Assembly: GCA_028287035.1 (NCBI GenBank)
Contig: JAQBQL010000133.1
Location: 1 to 64,000, forward strand
Direction of reading: 5' to 3'
Length of the DNA stretch: 64,000 bases
From: Labilithrix sp.
GTDB lineage: Bacteria > Myxococcota > Polyangia > Polyangiales > Polyangiaceae
Shown: positions 36,892-46,990 of the stretch, piece after piece
Layout of the letters: every line of letters starts with the position of its first letter
Numbering within the stretch: the first letter of the stretch is position 1
Program-made: the position numbers and the translations under genes
Notes under the pieces: model-generated
Database searches by the model: none
Told to the model about the DNA's origin: nothing
The model's input: only the letters and a program-made list of their open reading frames with translations

Positions 36892-37757
36892 ACGACGTCC
36901 TTGTCTCCGAGCACTCGCCCGATCATGAGGCGCGCGAGCGTGAACATGAAGAGCCCGTAGCCGATCGCGAAGAGCTGCACCTCGTAGACGCGGTCGAGCA
37001 GGATGCCGACGGTCAGCACGGTGAGCACGTTGTCCCACGAGAGCAGGCTCACGATGCGCACGAGCCCGCGCATGCCCGCGGTGTTCGCGCGTTCGATGAC
37101 CCGCTGTGCCGCGTTCCCCTGCACGGTTGGCGTGTAGAGGCGCACCTGCCAGCGATCGAACCAGATTCCGAACCGCGTGATCCAGGGCGCGTTCCCGGCG
37201 TCGACGATGGCGAGCTTCGCGTCGAGCTCGTCCTTGATCGCGTCGCGTCCGTCCTTCAGGGCTGCGCCGAGCCGCCGGTTGTAGAAGTCGTACGCGTGGC
37301 CGGACATGCCGCCCCATGCGATGAGGAGCGCGCCGAACGCGATGGTGCCGCCGAGCGAGAGCTCGTGGCGCGTGCGGTAGACGTGCGCGCACATGCCCGC
37401 GGTGATGGCGACGTACGCGACCGCGTCGCCGAGCTCGTCGATGGTGCGCCCCCGCGGCGAGGAGAGCTTCTTCGCACGCGCGAGGACGCCGTCGTAGCAG
37501 TCGAGCACCATGCGGAGCTCGCACAGGAAGAACGCCGCGACGAGGCCAGCGCGGTCGCCTGCGCCCACGAGGACGGCCGCGGTGATCCCGCAGAGCGTGT
37601 GAATGTACGTGATGTGATCGGGACGCAGGGGGAGCGACCCGATCACGTGCAGCAGCGCGCGCGCCGCCGGATACCGGTAGTACCGGTTCAGCGGGTCGCT
37701 GAGGTTCTCGGCGAGCGCTCGCCGTTCCTCGAGCGTGGGCTCGGCAGAGGCCGTCAC
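36888..37757 (-). CDS. CDP-alcohol phosphatidyltransferase family membrane enzyme
   Basis: The GTG at 37757 lies one base after the stop of the transaminase gene, so it is favoured over GTG/ATG codons further upstream that would overlap that gene. 289 residues with several hydrophobic helices. The family signature is complete: LDCYDGVLARAK (DxxDGxxAR), a spacer of eight residues, then GRTIDELGD (GxxxDxxxD). Such enzymes displace CMP from a CDP-alcohol or CDP-diglyceride to form a phosphodiester or, here, probably a phosphonolipid. It is translationally linked on both sides within the phosphonate operon, between PhnW and the second nucleotidyltransferase. Confidence 0.85.
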   Translation of the reverse strand: MTASAEPTLEERRALAENLSDPLNRYYRYPAARALLHVIGSLPLRPDHITYIHTLCGITAAVLVGAGDRAGLVAAFFLCELRMVLDCYDGVLARAKKLSSPRGRTIDELGDAVAYVAITAGMCAHVYRTRHELSLGGTIAFGALLIAWGGMSGHAYDFYNRRLGAALKDGRDAIKDELDAKLAIVDAGNAPWITRFGIWFDRWQVRLYTPTVQGNAAQRVIERANTAGMRGLVRIVSLLSWDNVLTVLTVGILLDRVYEVQLFAIGYGLFMFTLARLMIGRVLGDKDVV

Positions 37758-37758
37758 G

Positions 37759-38847
37759 TCACGCGAGAGCAGTGCGGAGGGAGCTCGCGAGGCGGTCGAT
37801 GTCCGAGGTGCCGAGGTCTCCCATGACTGCGATGCGGAAGATGGCTCCATCGAACTTTCCCTGGCCGGCGTAGATGACGAATCCGTCGCGCCGGAGCGCG
37901 TCGTGCAGGGCCTCGTAGGAGTGGCCTGCGGGCAAACGGAAGGACGTGAGCGTCACGCCGTACGCGTCCTCGCGATCGAGGAGCAGCGGGGCGTTCGATT
38001 CCTTGCAGACGCTCCGCACGCGCGAGGCCCGCGTCCGGTAGAGCGCGTGGCGGGCCTTCCAGCCGCCCTCGTCGGCGAGCTCGGCGAGCGCCTCGTCGAA
38101 GGCGCGCGTCACGTGCGTGGGGAGGGTGAAGGGCGTGGAGCCCTTCGCCTGGTCCTTCGCGTGGCGCGAGAGATCGAGGTACACGCTGGTCGCGCCGCTC
38201 GGACGCTCGAGGGCCGCGTCCTTCACCATGACGAAGGAGACGCCCGGCGCGCCGTGCACGCACTTGTTGGCGGTCGCGGCGAAGGCCTCGATGTTCCACT
38301 CGGCGAGGCGCAGGTCCTCGCCGGCGAAGCTGGAGACGGCGTCGACGAGCATCGGGACGCCGTGCGCCTGGGCGAGCTTGCCGAGCGCGCCGATGTCGTT
38401 GAGGCGACCGGTGGTCGTCTCGTGGTGCACGGTGAGGACGTGGCCGAAGCGCGTGCTGCGGAGCGCCGACTCGGCGGCGTCGAGATCGAGGCCGCTCGTC
38501 CACGGCGAGCTGACGACCTCGTGCGCCTTGCCCTGCGCCTTCAGCATCGCGGCGATGCGCTCGCCGTAGACGCCGTTGGCGACGACGAGCGCCTTCTCGT
38601 CACGGGCGACGAGCGAGAGCATCGTCTCGACCGCGGCCGTGCCGGACCCTCCGACGAGCACCGGCGTGAAGCCGGCCCGCGTGTCGTCGTAGACGGCGGC
38701 GAGCTTGCTGCGCAGGTCCCCCACGAGCTTCGCGAACTCCGGCTCGCGATGGCACACGTCCTCGGAGGCGAGGGCCCTCCGGACGCGCTCGGTCATCGTG
38801 ACCGGGCCGGGGTTGAGGAGCTTCGTCACGCGCTCGGACGCGATCAC
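37759..38847 (-). CDS. phnW: 2-aminoethylphosphonate:pyruvate transaminase
   Basis: 362 residues from GTG 38847, which overlaps the stop of the decarboxylase gene by 4 bases. It is an aminotransferase class V protein: LNPGPVTMTERVRRAL at the N-terminus, the PLP-binding Lys195 in AFAATANKCVHGAPG, and SSFAGEDLRLAEWNIEAF. It interconverts phosphonoacetaldehyde and 2-aminoethylphosphonate using alanine/pyruvate. Within this operon it should run in the biosynthetic direction, after PEP mutase and phosphonopyruvate decarboxylase. Confidence 0.9.
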   Translation of the reverse strand: MIASERVTKLLNPGPVTMTERVRRALASEDVCHREPEFAKLVGDLRSKLAAVYDDTRAGFTPVLVGGSGTAAVETMLSLVARDEKALVVANGVYGERIAAMLKAQGKAHEVVSSPWTSGLDLDAAESALRSTRFGHVLTVHHETTTGRLNDIGALGKLAQAHGVPMLVDAVSSFAGEDLRLAEWNIEAFAATANKCVHGAPGVSFVMVKDAALERPSGATSVYLDLSRHAKDQAKGSTPFTLPTHVTRAFDEALAELADEGGWKARHALYRTRASRVRSVCKESNAPLLLDREDAYGVTLTSFRLPAGHSYEALHDALRRDGFVIYAGQGKFDGAIFRIAVMGDLGTSDIDRLASSLRTALA

Positions 38848-40001
38848 GCGAGGACCTCGCGGATGCGGCCGGCCACCTCGCGCGGCGTCACCTTCGGCCG
38901 CGGGAGGTCGTCGGGCACGCCGTGGCGCGTCTTGAGGTGCACGAAGCGGAGCCCCGGCGTGCGGTCCTTCACGATCTCCTCGAGCTGCGCCGCCGAGGCG
39001 ATCTTCGTGACGCTCTCGTAGCCGCAGGACCGGGCGACGCCCGCGAGGTCCATGGAGTGCGCGACCGTCGACTGGCCGCCGGTGGACTCGTGGGCCTCGT
39101 TGTCGAGCAGGATGTGCAGCAGGTTCTTCGGCTGCTCGTAGGCGAGCGTCGCGAGCGCGCCGAGGCGCATCAGCATCGCGCCGTCGCCATCGAGCACGAC
39201 GATGCGCCGGTCGGGCCGCGCCCACGCGAGACCGAGCCCGATGCTCGACGCGCAGCCCATGGAGCCGACGACGTAGAGCTGGTTCTTGCGGTCCTCGCAG
39301 GCGTAGAGCTCGCGGCCCGTGAAGCCCGTGGTGGCGATGACGATGTCGCGCGGGTCGACGCCGCGCTGCACCGCGCGGAGCGCGTCCTGACGCGAGGGGC
39401 GCGTGCCGGGCGTGTCGTGGAAGATGGCGCTGGTCGCGTCCTCGACGGCCGGCGCGCGATCGCCGGGGCGGACCGCGGGCTTCGTCGCGAGCTTGTGGGC
39501 CGAGACGCTGTCCTTCTTCATGACGAGGCAGAAGGGAAGGCCCGTGTCCTTCATGTGCGCGAGCGCCTTGGCGAGCACCGGGGCGATGTCGGCGTTCTCG
39601 CGCGGGAACCAGTCCCACGCGACGTTCATCGTCTCGAGCATCTTCGTCGTGATCTCGCCCATCAGCTCGTGCTGGGGCTCGTCGGCCGGGCCGCCGGGCT
39701 CGCCGCGAAGCGTGACGATCATCAGCACCGGGATGCGGAAGACGGCGTTCAGCGAGGTGAGGGGGCTCACCGCGTTCCCGAGCCCCGAGTTCTGCATCAT
39801 CACGATGGCGCCCTTGCCGCCGAGCTCGGCGCCCGTGGCGATCGCGACCGCGTCACCCTCGTTCGTCGCGCCGATGTACGTGAGGTCGGGCGCGTCGATG
39901 ACGTAGTTGATGAACGGCTTCACGTAGGAGCAGGGCACGCCCGTGTAGAGCGAGTAGCCGGCGTCACGTGCCGCATCGCAGAAGGACTTCGCGTCGATCA
40001 T
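38844..40001 (-). CDS. aepY: Phosphonopyruvate decarboxylase
   Basis: 385 residues from ATG 40001 with GGAGAG upstream; overlaps the PEP mutase stop by 4 bases. It is a thiamine-diphosphate enzyme: the N-terminal half has [13 protein letters not shown] and [33 protein letters not shown], and the cofactor motif is [12 protein letters not shown]...[11 protein letters not shown]. It turns phosphonopyruvate into phosphonoacetaldehyde and CO2, making the thermodynamically unfavourable PEP mutase step irreversible. It is the second step of the pathway encoded by this operon. Confidence 0.93.
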   Translation of the reverse strand: MIDAKSFCDAARDAGYSLYTGVPCSYVKPFINYVIDAPDLTYIGATNEGDAVAIATGAELGGKGAIVMMQNSGLGNAVSPLTSLNAVFRIPVLMIVTLRGEPGGPADEPQHELMGEITTKMLETMNVAWDWFPRENADIAPVLAKALAHMKDTGLPFCLVMKKDSVSAHKLATKPAVRPGDRAPAVEDATSAIFHDTPGTRPSRQDALRAVQRGVDPRDIVIATTGFTGRELYACEDRKNQLYVVGSMGCASSIGLGLAWARPDRRIVVLDGDGAMLMRLGALATLAYEQPKNLLHILLDNEAHESTGGQSTVAHSMDLAGVARSCGYESVTKIASAAQLEEIVKDRTPGLRFVHLKTRHGVPDDLPRPKVTPREVAGRIREVLA

Positions 40002-41647
40002 CGGAACTCTCCACCTTTCACGACGTCGGACAGCGTGTTCACGTCGAGCCAGCCGCCGTTGGTATAGACCACGCGCACGTCCTTGCCGTCGCGCACGAGG
40101 CGCCGGAGCAGGTCGGGCATCGTCGCCTTGTCGAGCTCCGCCTTGGGCATCTCCTCGATGAGCGCCGCCACCTGCTTCGCGCCGGAGGCGGACAGCTTGA
40201 GGAGGCCGGTCCACTCGCCGCTGATGGTCGGCGACGTCGGATCGGTGAGGACGTCGGTGAGCTTCACGTCGTGGAGCAGCGTCGTGCGCGAGTGCTGCTC
40301 GGAGCACACCGCCCAGTCGGCGCGGCGGGTGCGCGTCTTGTCGACGGGCATCGAGTCGACCGCGACGACGAAGTCGCCCTCCGTCTCGAGGAGCTCGTCA
40401 AGGACGTACTTCTTGAAGACGACGTCGCCGTACGAGACGATGCACGGGCCGTCGAGCGCGGACTTTGCGGTGGCGAGCGAGGCGAGCTCGTTGGTGGTGG
40501 CGAACGCGTCGTTGTCGACGAAGGTCGCGCCCTGGACGTCGACCGCCTGCTTCGCGTAGCCGCGGACGACGACGAGCTCGCGGATGTTCGCCGAGCGGTA
40601 GGCCTCGAGGATGTGCTCGAGGATCGGCTTGCCGTTGATCGGGACCATCGCCTTCGGGCGGTCCTTCACGAGCTCGCCGAGCTCGTCGCCGCGACCGGCC
40701 GCGAGGACGATGCCGCGGGCGACGGGCCCGCCCTTGGGGAGATAGGCCTTCTCGGCCTGCTCGAGCTCGTTCTCGCCCTGGAGGCGGAAGACCTCGGCGA
40801 GCGGAGCGACCTTCTCCTCGACGCCGATGAGGCTCTGCGCGGTGAAGATCTGCTTGGCGGTGACCTGCATCGCGCTGAGCGCCGAGCGCATCAGGTGGTT
40901 CGCCCAGATCACGATCTTGAAGCCGGCCTCGCGGAAGACGTCGGTGGGCGTCGTGTAGTACTTGGTCGGGACGATCACGAGCGGGAGGCGGTCACCCCAC
41001 TCCTTCTTGAACTGGAGGATCTCGTCGGGATGGCGCTCGCGCGAGTGGATGAGGACCGCGTCGGCGCCGGCCTTGCGGTAGGCCTCGCCGCGCTTCAGCG
41101 CCTCTTCCATGCCGTGCCCGGCGATGAGCGCCTCGACGCGGGCGACGACCACGAAGTCGTCGTCACGCTGGGCCTCCTTGGCCGCCCGGATCTTCCCGGC
41201 GAACTCCTCCATGTCGGCCAGCGGCTGGGCGGTCGAGCGGAGGAAGCTGTTCGTCTTCGGGAAGATCTTGTCCTCCATGCAGACGCCGGCGACGCCGCGC
41301 TGCTCGAGCTTGGTGACCAGGCGCCGGGCGGAGTTGAAGTTGCCGTAGCCCGTGTCGCCGTCGAGGAGGATCGGGACGGTCGTGGCGTCCGCCATGAACT
41401 CGACGACCTCGAGGACCTGCGTCCAGCTCGCCTCGTTGTTGTCGCGGACGCCGAGGGCGGCCGAGATCGAGAGGCCGCTGCCCCAGATGCCGCCGAACCC
41501 CGCTTCCTCCGCGATCTTCGCCGAGAGGCCGTTGTGCGCCTCCATCAGGAAGGAGGTGCTCGGGCCGCTCAGCATCGCCTTCAGACGGGTCGTCTTGGCG
41601 GGCAGCTTGGACTTGGAGGCGTTGGACTTCGGAAGTGGTTGAACCAT
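39998..41647 (-). CDS. pepM: PEP phosphomutase fused to nucleotidyltransferase
   Basis: 549 residues. The N-terminal 300 residues are PEP mutase: [11 protein letters not shown] (96-102), [13 protein letters not shown] with the EDKxxxKxNS hallmark (125-134), and a TIM-barrel pattern. It makes phosphonopyruvate from phosphoenolpyruvate, the only common way to form the C-P bond. From about residue 312 a nucleotidyltransferase domain follows ([21 protein letters not shown]). Here the canonical Arg in GxGxR is replaced (GRGDEL). PEP mutase-cytidylyltransferase fusions of this type are linked in the literature to CMP-2-aminoethylphosphonate formation. It is the first gene of a five-gene, overlapping operon and starts at ATG 41647, upstream of which lies a divergent gene. 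Confidence 0.92.
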   Translation of the reverse strand: MVQPLPKSNASKSKLPAKTTRLKAMLSGPSTSFLMEAHNGLSAKIAEEAGFGGIWGSGLSISAALGVRDNNEASWTQVLEVVEFMADATTVPILLDGDTGYGNFNSARRLVTKLEQRGVAGVCMEDKIFPKTNSFLRSTAQPLADMEEFAGKIRAAKEAQRDDDFVVVARVEALIAGHGMEEALKRGEAYRKAGADAVLIHSRERHPDEILQFKKEWGDRLPLVIVPTKYYTTPTDVFREAGFKIVIWANHLMRSALSAMQVTAKQIFTAQSLIGVEEKVAPLAEVFRLQGENELEQAEKAYLPKGGPVARGIVLAAGRGDELGELVKDRPKAMVPINGKPILEHILEAYRSANIRELVVVRGYAKQAVDVQGATFVDNDAFATTNELASLATAKSALDGPCIVSYGDVVFKKYVLDELLETEGDFVVAVDSMPVDKTRTRRADWAVCSEQHSRTTLLHDVKLTDVLTDPTSPTISGEWTGLLKLSASGAKQVAALIEEMPKAELDKATMPDLLRRLVRDGKDVRVVYTNGGWLDVNTLSDVVKGGEFR

Positions 41648-41752
41648 TTGATCACTCGACTAGCAAAGCTCGAACCAGAGCAGGGGCGCGGACTTTACCG
41701 CGAATCCGGGGCTCCCCTCTACTCTCTGCTGCGTCAGTTCGCACCTGGCCGT

Positions 41753-41764
41753 GAACGATCGTTC
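41753..41764. promoter_or_regulatory. 12-bp palindrome between the phosphonate operon and a TerB-like gene
   Basis: GAACGATCGTTC is a perfect palindrome, 27 bases upstream of the TerB-like gene's ATG and about 105 bases upstream of the divergent phosphonate operon. It could bind a dimeric regulator, but a 12-mer palindrome may arise by chance. Confidence 0.3.
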
Positions 41765-41790
41765 GCTCCTGGCGTGTAGAATCCCGGGTC

Positions 41791-42219
41791 ATGTCCTTCG
41801 CGAAGCTTGTTCCGGCGCCCATTCCGCGGGCGTCCGACGCCGACGGCATCCTGGAGCTCGGGTTCCTGGTGACCGCGACGGACGGGCACATCGCGCCCGA
41901 GGAGCTCCGGGCGTTCGGCGAGGTGCTGACGCTCCTCCGCGGTCGCCCCGTCCCCCAGGAGGAGATCGACGAGCTGCTCGGACGCTTCCTGATGACCCTG
42001 CAGGCGACGCTCCTCGACGACCGGGTCCGGGAGCTCTCGGCCGCGCTCCCCGGTGACCTCCGCGAGCTCGCCTTCAAGATCGTGATCGGGCTCACGCTCG
42101 TCGAGCACGAGGAGAACGAGCAGGAGGACGAGCTCGTCGGTCTGCTCGCCGCGAGCCTCGGCCTCGCCGAGCGCAGCATCCCGCTCACCGCCGAGGCCCG
42201 CGCCGCGTTCGACCAGTGA
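41791..42219 (+). CDS. TerB-like domain protein
   Basis: 142 residues of mostly helical sequence with the acidic motifs typical of the TerB/DjlA N-terminal fold: FLVTATDGHIAPEELRAFGEVL and VEHEENEQEDELVGLLAASLGL. TerB-like proteins bind metals and are linked to stress responses, tellurite resistance and phage defence. No other ter genes are nearby, so its job is unclear. Divergent from the phosphonate operon. Confidence 0.75.
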   Translation: MSFAKLVPAPIPRASDADGILELGFLVTATDGHIAPEELRAFGEVLTLLRGRPVPQEEIDELLGRFLMTLQATLLDDRVRELSAALPGDLRELAFKIVIGLTLVEHEENEQEDELVGLLAASLGLAERSIPLTAEARAAFDQ

Positions 42220-42276
42220 CCTCTGCGCCCCTGTGATAGAAGAGCGCCGGTAACCGCCTCGGAAAGGATTATCTCG

Positions 42277-43215
42277 ATGCCCACCCGCAAGAAGATCGGA
42301 CTCATTGGCGCAGGCAACATCGGCGGCGAGCTCGCCCGCCTCTGCGCGAACGCGGAGCTCGGAGACGTCGTTCTCTTCGACATCGCCGCGAAGGAGAACT
42401 TCGCGAAGGGCAAGGCTCTCGACCTCGAGCAGAACAGCTCGGTCCTCGGCTACGACGCGAAGATCACCGGCACGTCGAGCTGGGCCGACCTCGAGGGCGC
42501 CGACGTCCTCATCGTCACCGCCGGCATCCCGCGGAAGCCCGGCCAGTCGCGTGACGACCTCGTCGCGACGAACCTCCCGATCATCCGCGACGTCGCGAAC
42601 AACGCGAAGAAGCACTGCCCGAACGCGTTCGTGATCGTCATCTCGAACCCGCTCGACGCGATGGTCTACGAGTACAAGCGCGTGACCGGCTGCGACAAGG
42701 GGATGGTCGCGGGCATGGCCGGCGTCCTCGACTCGGCGCGCTTCCAGCTGTTCCTCGCCCGCGAGGCCGGCGTCAGCATCAAGGACGTGCGCGCGATGGT
42801 CCTCGGCGGCCACGGCGACGACATGGTCCCGGTGCTCTCGATGACGACCATCAACGGCGTCCCGGCGACCACGCTCATCGCGAAGGACAAGATCCAGAGC
42901 ATCATCGACCGCACGCGCAAGGGTGGCGGCGAGATCGTCACGCTCATGGGCACGAGCGCGTACTACGCGCCGGCGTCCTCGGCGGTCGCGATGGCGGAGG
43001 CGTACCTCGGCGACCAGAAGCGCCTCCTCCCGTGCGCGGCGTACCTCGACGGTGAGTACGGCTACAAGGACCTCTTCATGGGCGTCCCGTGCATCATCGG
43101 CGGCAAGGGCGTCGAGCGCATCATCGAGATTCCTCTCACGGAGGAAGAGAAGGGGATGCTCACGAAGAGCGCTGCGAGCGTGCAGGGGATCGTGGACGTC
43201 GTGAAGAAGAGCTGA
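42277..43215 (+). CDS. mdh: Malate dehydrogenase
   Basis: 312 residues of the LDH-like type. The Rossmann motif is IGLIGAGNIGGELA with the acidic residue in VVLFDI, favouring NAD. The catalytic region includes NPLDAMVYEYKRVTG and the base His in LGGHGDDMVP. Arg residues for substrate binding lie in GIPRKPGQSRDDLV. It oxidises malate to oxaloacetate in the TCA cycle. sucC and sucD lie about 0.7 kb downstream, a normal TCA cluster. A very good terminator follows the stop. Confidence 0.96.
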   Translation: MPTRKKIGLIGAGNIGGELARLCANAELGDVVLFDIAAKENFAKGKALDLEQNSSVLGYDAKITGTSSWADLEGADVLIVTAGIPRKPGQSRDDLVATNLPIIRDVANNAKKHCPNAFVIVISNPLDAMVYEYKRVTGCDKGMVAGMAGVLDSARFQLFLAREAGVSIKDVRAMVLGGHGDDMVPVLSMTTINGVPATTLIAKDKIQSIIDRTRKGGGEIVTLMGTSAYYAPASSAVAMAEAYLGDQKRLLPCAAYLDGEYGYKDLFMGVPCIIGGKGVERIIEIPLTEEEKGMLTKSAASVQGIVDVVKKS

Positions 43216-43235
43216 TCGGGAGGGGCGGGGGGGAT

Positions 43236-43270
43236 ACGCCGGTGCGCTCCAGGGGGCGCGCCGGCGTTTT
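43236..43270 (+). terminator. Intrinsic terminator of mdh
   Basis: A 12-bp stem (ACGCCGGTGCGC with GCGCGCCGGCGT, one G-U pair) with an eight-base loop (TCCAGGGG) runs straight into TTTT. It ends mdh transcription ahead of the four-helix-bundle gene. Confidence 0.85.
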
Positions 43271-43283
43271 GCGTTGTGGCGGG

Positions 43284-43365
43284 GGAGAGCGCGGACGCCG
43301 ACGCGGACGCTCGTACGCGGACGTGCACGCGTCACGCGGGACGTGGACGCGGACGCGTCACGCGG
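43284..43365. repeat. CGCGGAC/GCGTCACGCGG-rich repeat, left flank of S23 gene
   Basis: A cluster of imperfect direct repeats upstream of the four-helix-bundle gene. The 13-mer ACGCGTCACGCGG occurs at 43327-43339 and 43353-43365. GGAGAGCGCGGACGC at 43284-43298 is complementary, with one bulge, to GCGTCCGCGTCTCTCC at 43769-43784 downstream of the gene, so the flanks could form a long stem enclosing it. Confidence 0.55.
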
Positions 43366-43410
43366 AGATGGGGCGCAACTCGCCCGGATCAGGGTCGATG
43401 CAGACGGCCC

Positions 43411-43734
43411 ATGCTGCGCGTTTATGAGGTCAGTCTCGACATCGTCCGTGAGCTCACTCCGTTCGTGCGGGAGATTGCCCGCCAGGACAAGGACCTCGCG
43501 GACCAGTTGAAGCGGGCCCGCAGCAGCGTGCCCCTGAACATCAGCGAGGGCCGTCACGCCCTCGGCGCGCGCCGGAACGTCCACTACGGCTACGCGCGTG
43601 GCTCGGCGCAGGAGACGATCGGCATCCTCGAGACGGCCGAGGCCGCGGGCTACATCCGCGAGCTCCCGGTCCCCACGATCGAGAAGTGCCGGCGAGTCAT
43701 CGGCACCCTGACAAAATGCCTGAAGGACCACTGA
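43411..43734 (+). CDS. Four-helix-bundle protein (S23/IVP family)
   Basis: The ATG at 43411 (MLRVYEVSLDIVREL) is chosen because homology begins there; the open frame upstream is repeat DNA. 107 residues with the family signature LKRARSSVPLNISEGRHALGARRN and a second pair of helices. Such proteins are encoded in intervening sequences inside 23S rRNA genes of some bacteria and are related to the Avd accessory protein of diversity-generating retroelements. Here the gene is free-standing between mdh and sucC. It is flanked by inverted CGCGGA-rich repeats, which hints at a mobile or structured element. Function unknown. Confidence 0.8.
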   Translation: MLRVYEVSLDIVRELTPFVREIARQDKDLADQLKRARSSVPLNISEGRHALGARRNVHYGYARGSAQETIGILETAEAAGYIRELPVPTIEKCRRVIGTLTKCLKDH

Positions 43735-43768
43735 TCGCGTCCAGCCTCCCGCATCCACGTCGGCGTGA

Positions 43769-43820
43769 GCGTCCGCGTCTCTCCTCCGCGTCATCCGTCC
43801 GCCTCCGCGTTTCTCCGCGC
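43769..43820. repeat. TCCGCGT-rich repeat, right flank of S23 gene
   Basis: The stretch contains GCGTCCGCGTCTCTCC, CTCCTCCGCGTCATCC and GCCTCCGCGTTTCTCCGCG. These are reverse-complementary in style to the left flank (43284-43365), which contains ACGCGGA units. Together the two flanks make an imperfect inverted repeat around the S23 gene. Confidence 0.55.
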
Positions 43821-43900
43821 CGGCCATGCCGGCTCAGCTCACAGCGCCGTGATCATGGTTCCCGCCAGCCCCCCCGCTTGCTAGCGTCCCGCGTCATCCC

Positions 43901-46011
<2,111 letters not shown>

Positions 46012-46028
46012 TCGTCTCGTCTCGCACG

Positions 46029-46070
46029 ACGGCCCTGCTGGTCCCGGTGGCCGGCGGGGCCGTTCTGCGT
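46029..46070 (+). terminator. Possible terminator after sucD
   Basis: ACGGCCC (46029-46035) pairs with GGGCCGT (46057-46063), and an inner GC-rich part can pair further. TCTGCGTTT follows. The stem is short and the loop long, so it is only suggestive. Confidence 0.35.
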
Positions 46071-46101
46071 TTGGCGTCGACGCGCGATGACGATTCCGTG
46101 C

Positions 46102-46533
46102 TCAGCGCGAGCCGGGCGCTCCGCACCGGCGGCCGGGCAGCTCCGGATTCGCGCTGGCGTAGCACTCACCCGGCACCGACGCGTCGCCGCTGCAGGCTTC
46201 GTCCGACTCGCACGATCGGCAGCGGCCCTCGCGACAGCGGTACGCGCCGCATATGTAGCTCGGGTCGTCGGGCGGCGGCTTCACGGGCTCCAGGCCCGCG
46301 TCGACGGGCGCCACATACGAGGACTCACGGCACGGCGCGCCGTGGTCGTGGAAAAGCGGCGCACATCGGCCGAGGTCACAGAAGGCGTCACTCGAGCACT
46401 CCGCGTCCGCGGTGCAGGCCCGGGCAGCATCCGCCGACGTGTCGTTGGCGCTCCCGCTGCTGCTGCACGCGAGCAGGCCCGTGGCCGTGACCACCAGCAG
46501 CGTGCGTGCGCGGGTTGGTTTGATGTCGATCAA
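46102..46533 (-). CDS. Cys-rich lipoprotein, copy 1 of a tandem duplication
   Basis: 143 residues read from TTG 46533, chosen by alignment with the neighbour: LIDIKPTRARTLLVVTATGLLACSSS matches MIDIEPFRARTLLVLTATGLLACSSS. An AGGAG lies 12 bases upstream. The lipobox is LLAC. The mature part has ten cysteines (CTADAECSSDAFCDLGRC, CGAYRCREGRC, CESDEAC) and is about 80 per cent identical by eye to the next gene upstream on the strand. It is the result of a recent tandem duplication. No function can be assigned. Confidence 0.6.
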   Translation of the reverse strand: MIDIKPTRARTLLVVTATGLLACSSSGSANDTSADAARACTADAECSSDAFCDLGRCAPLFHDHGAPCRESSYVAPVDAGLEPVKPPPDDPSYICGAYRCREGRCRSCESDEACSGDASVPGECYASANPELPGRRCGAPGSR

Positions 46534-46570
46534 TGGCCTGTGGCGCTCCTCGCTTCGCGCGCGGGGGCCA

Positions 46571-46990
46571 TCATCGCCCGCACGACCTTCCCGGGAACTC
46601 CGGATTCGAATGCGTGTTGCATTCACCGACGGACGGATCGGGACCGCACGCTTCGTCCGACTCGCACGACCGGCAGCGGCCCTCGCGACAGCGGTACGCG
46701 CCGCAGATGTAGCTCGGGTCGTCGGGCGGCGGCTTCACGGCGCCGGCGCCCGCGTCGACGGGCGGCACGTACGAGGACTCACGGCACGGCGCGCCGTGGT
46801 TGTGAAAGAGCGGCGCGCATCGGCCGAGGTCACAGAACGCGTCGCTCGAGCACTCCGCGTCCGCGGTGCACGCCGGGGCAGCATCCACCGACGTGTTGGC
46901 GCTCCCGCTGCTGCTGCACGCGAGCAGGCCCGTGGCCGTGAGGACCAGCAGCGTGCGTGCGCGGAATGGTTCGATATCGATCATTTGCAT
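46571..46990 (-). CDS. Cys-rich lipoprotein, copy 2 of a tandem duplication
   Basis: 139 residues starting at ATG 46990, preceded by GGAGCTCGGC. The start lies inside the last codons of the neprosin-like gene (10-base overlap), so translation may be coupled. Same architecture as its neighbour: lipobox LTATGLLACSSS, Cys-rich modules CSSDAFCDLGRC and CGAYRCREGRC, and an acidic/Pro-rich spacer. The DAxCDxGRC style resembles the short Cys-knot motifs found in many secreted myxobacterial proteins. Confidence 0.65.
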   Translation of the reverse strand: MQMIDIEPFRARTLLVLTATGLLACSSSGSANTSVDAAPACTADAECSSDAFCDLGRCAPLFHNHGAPCRESSYVPPVDAGAGAVKPPPDDPSYICGAYRCREGRCRSCESDEACGPDPSVGECNTHSNPEFPGRSCGR

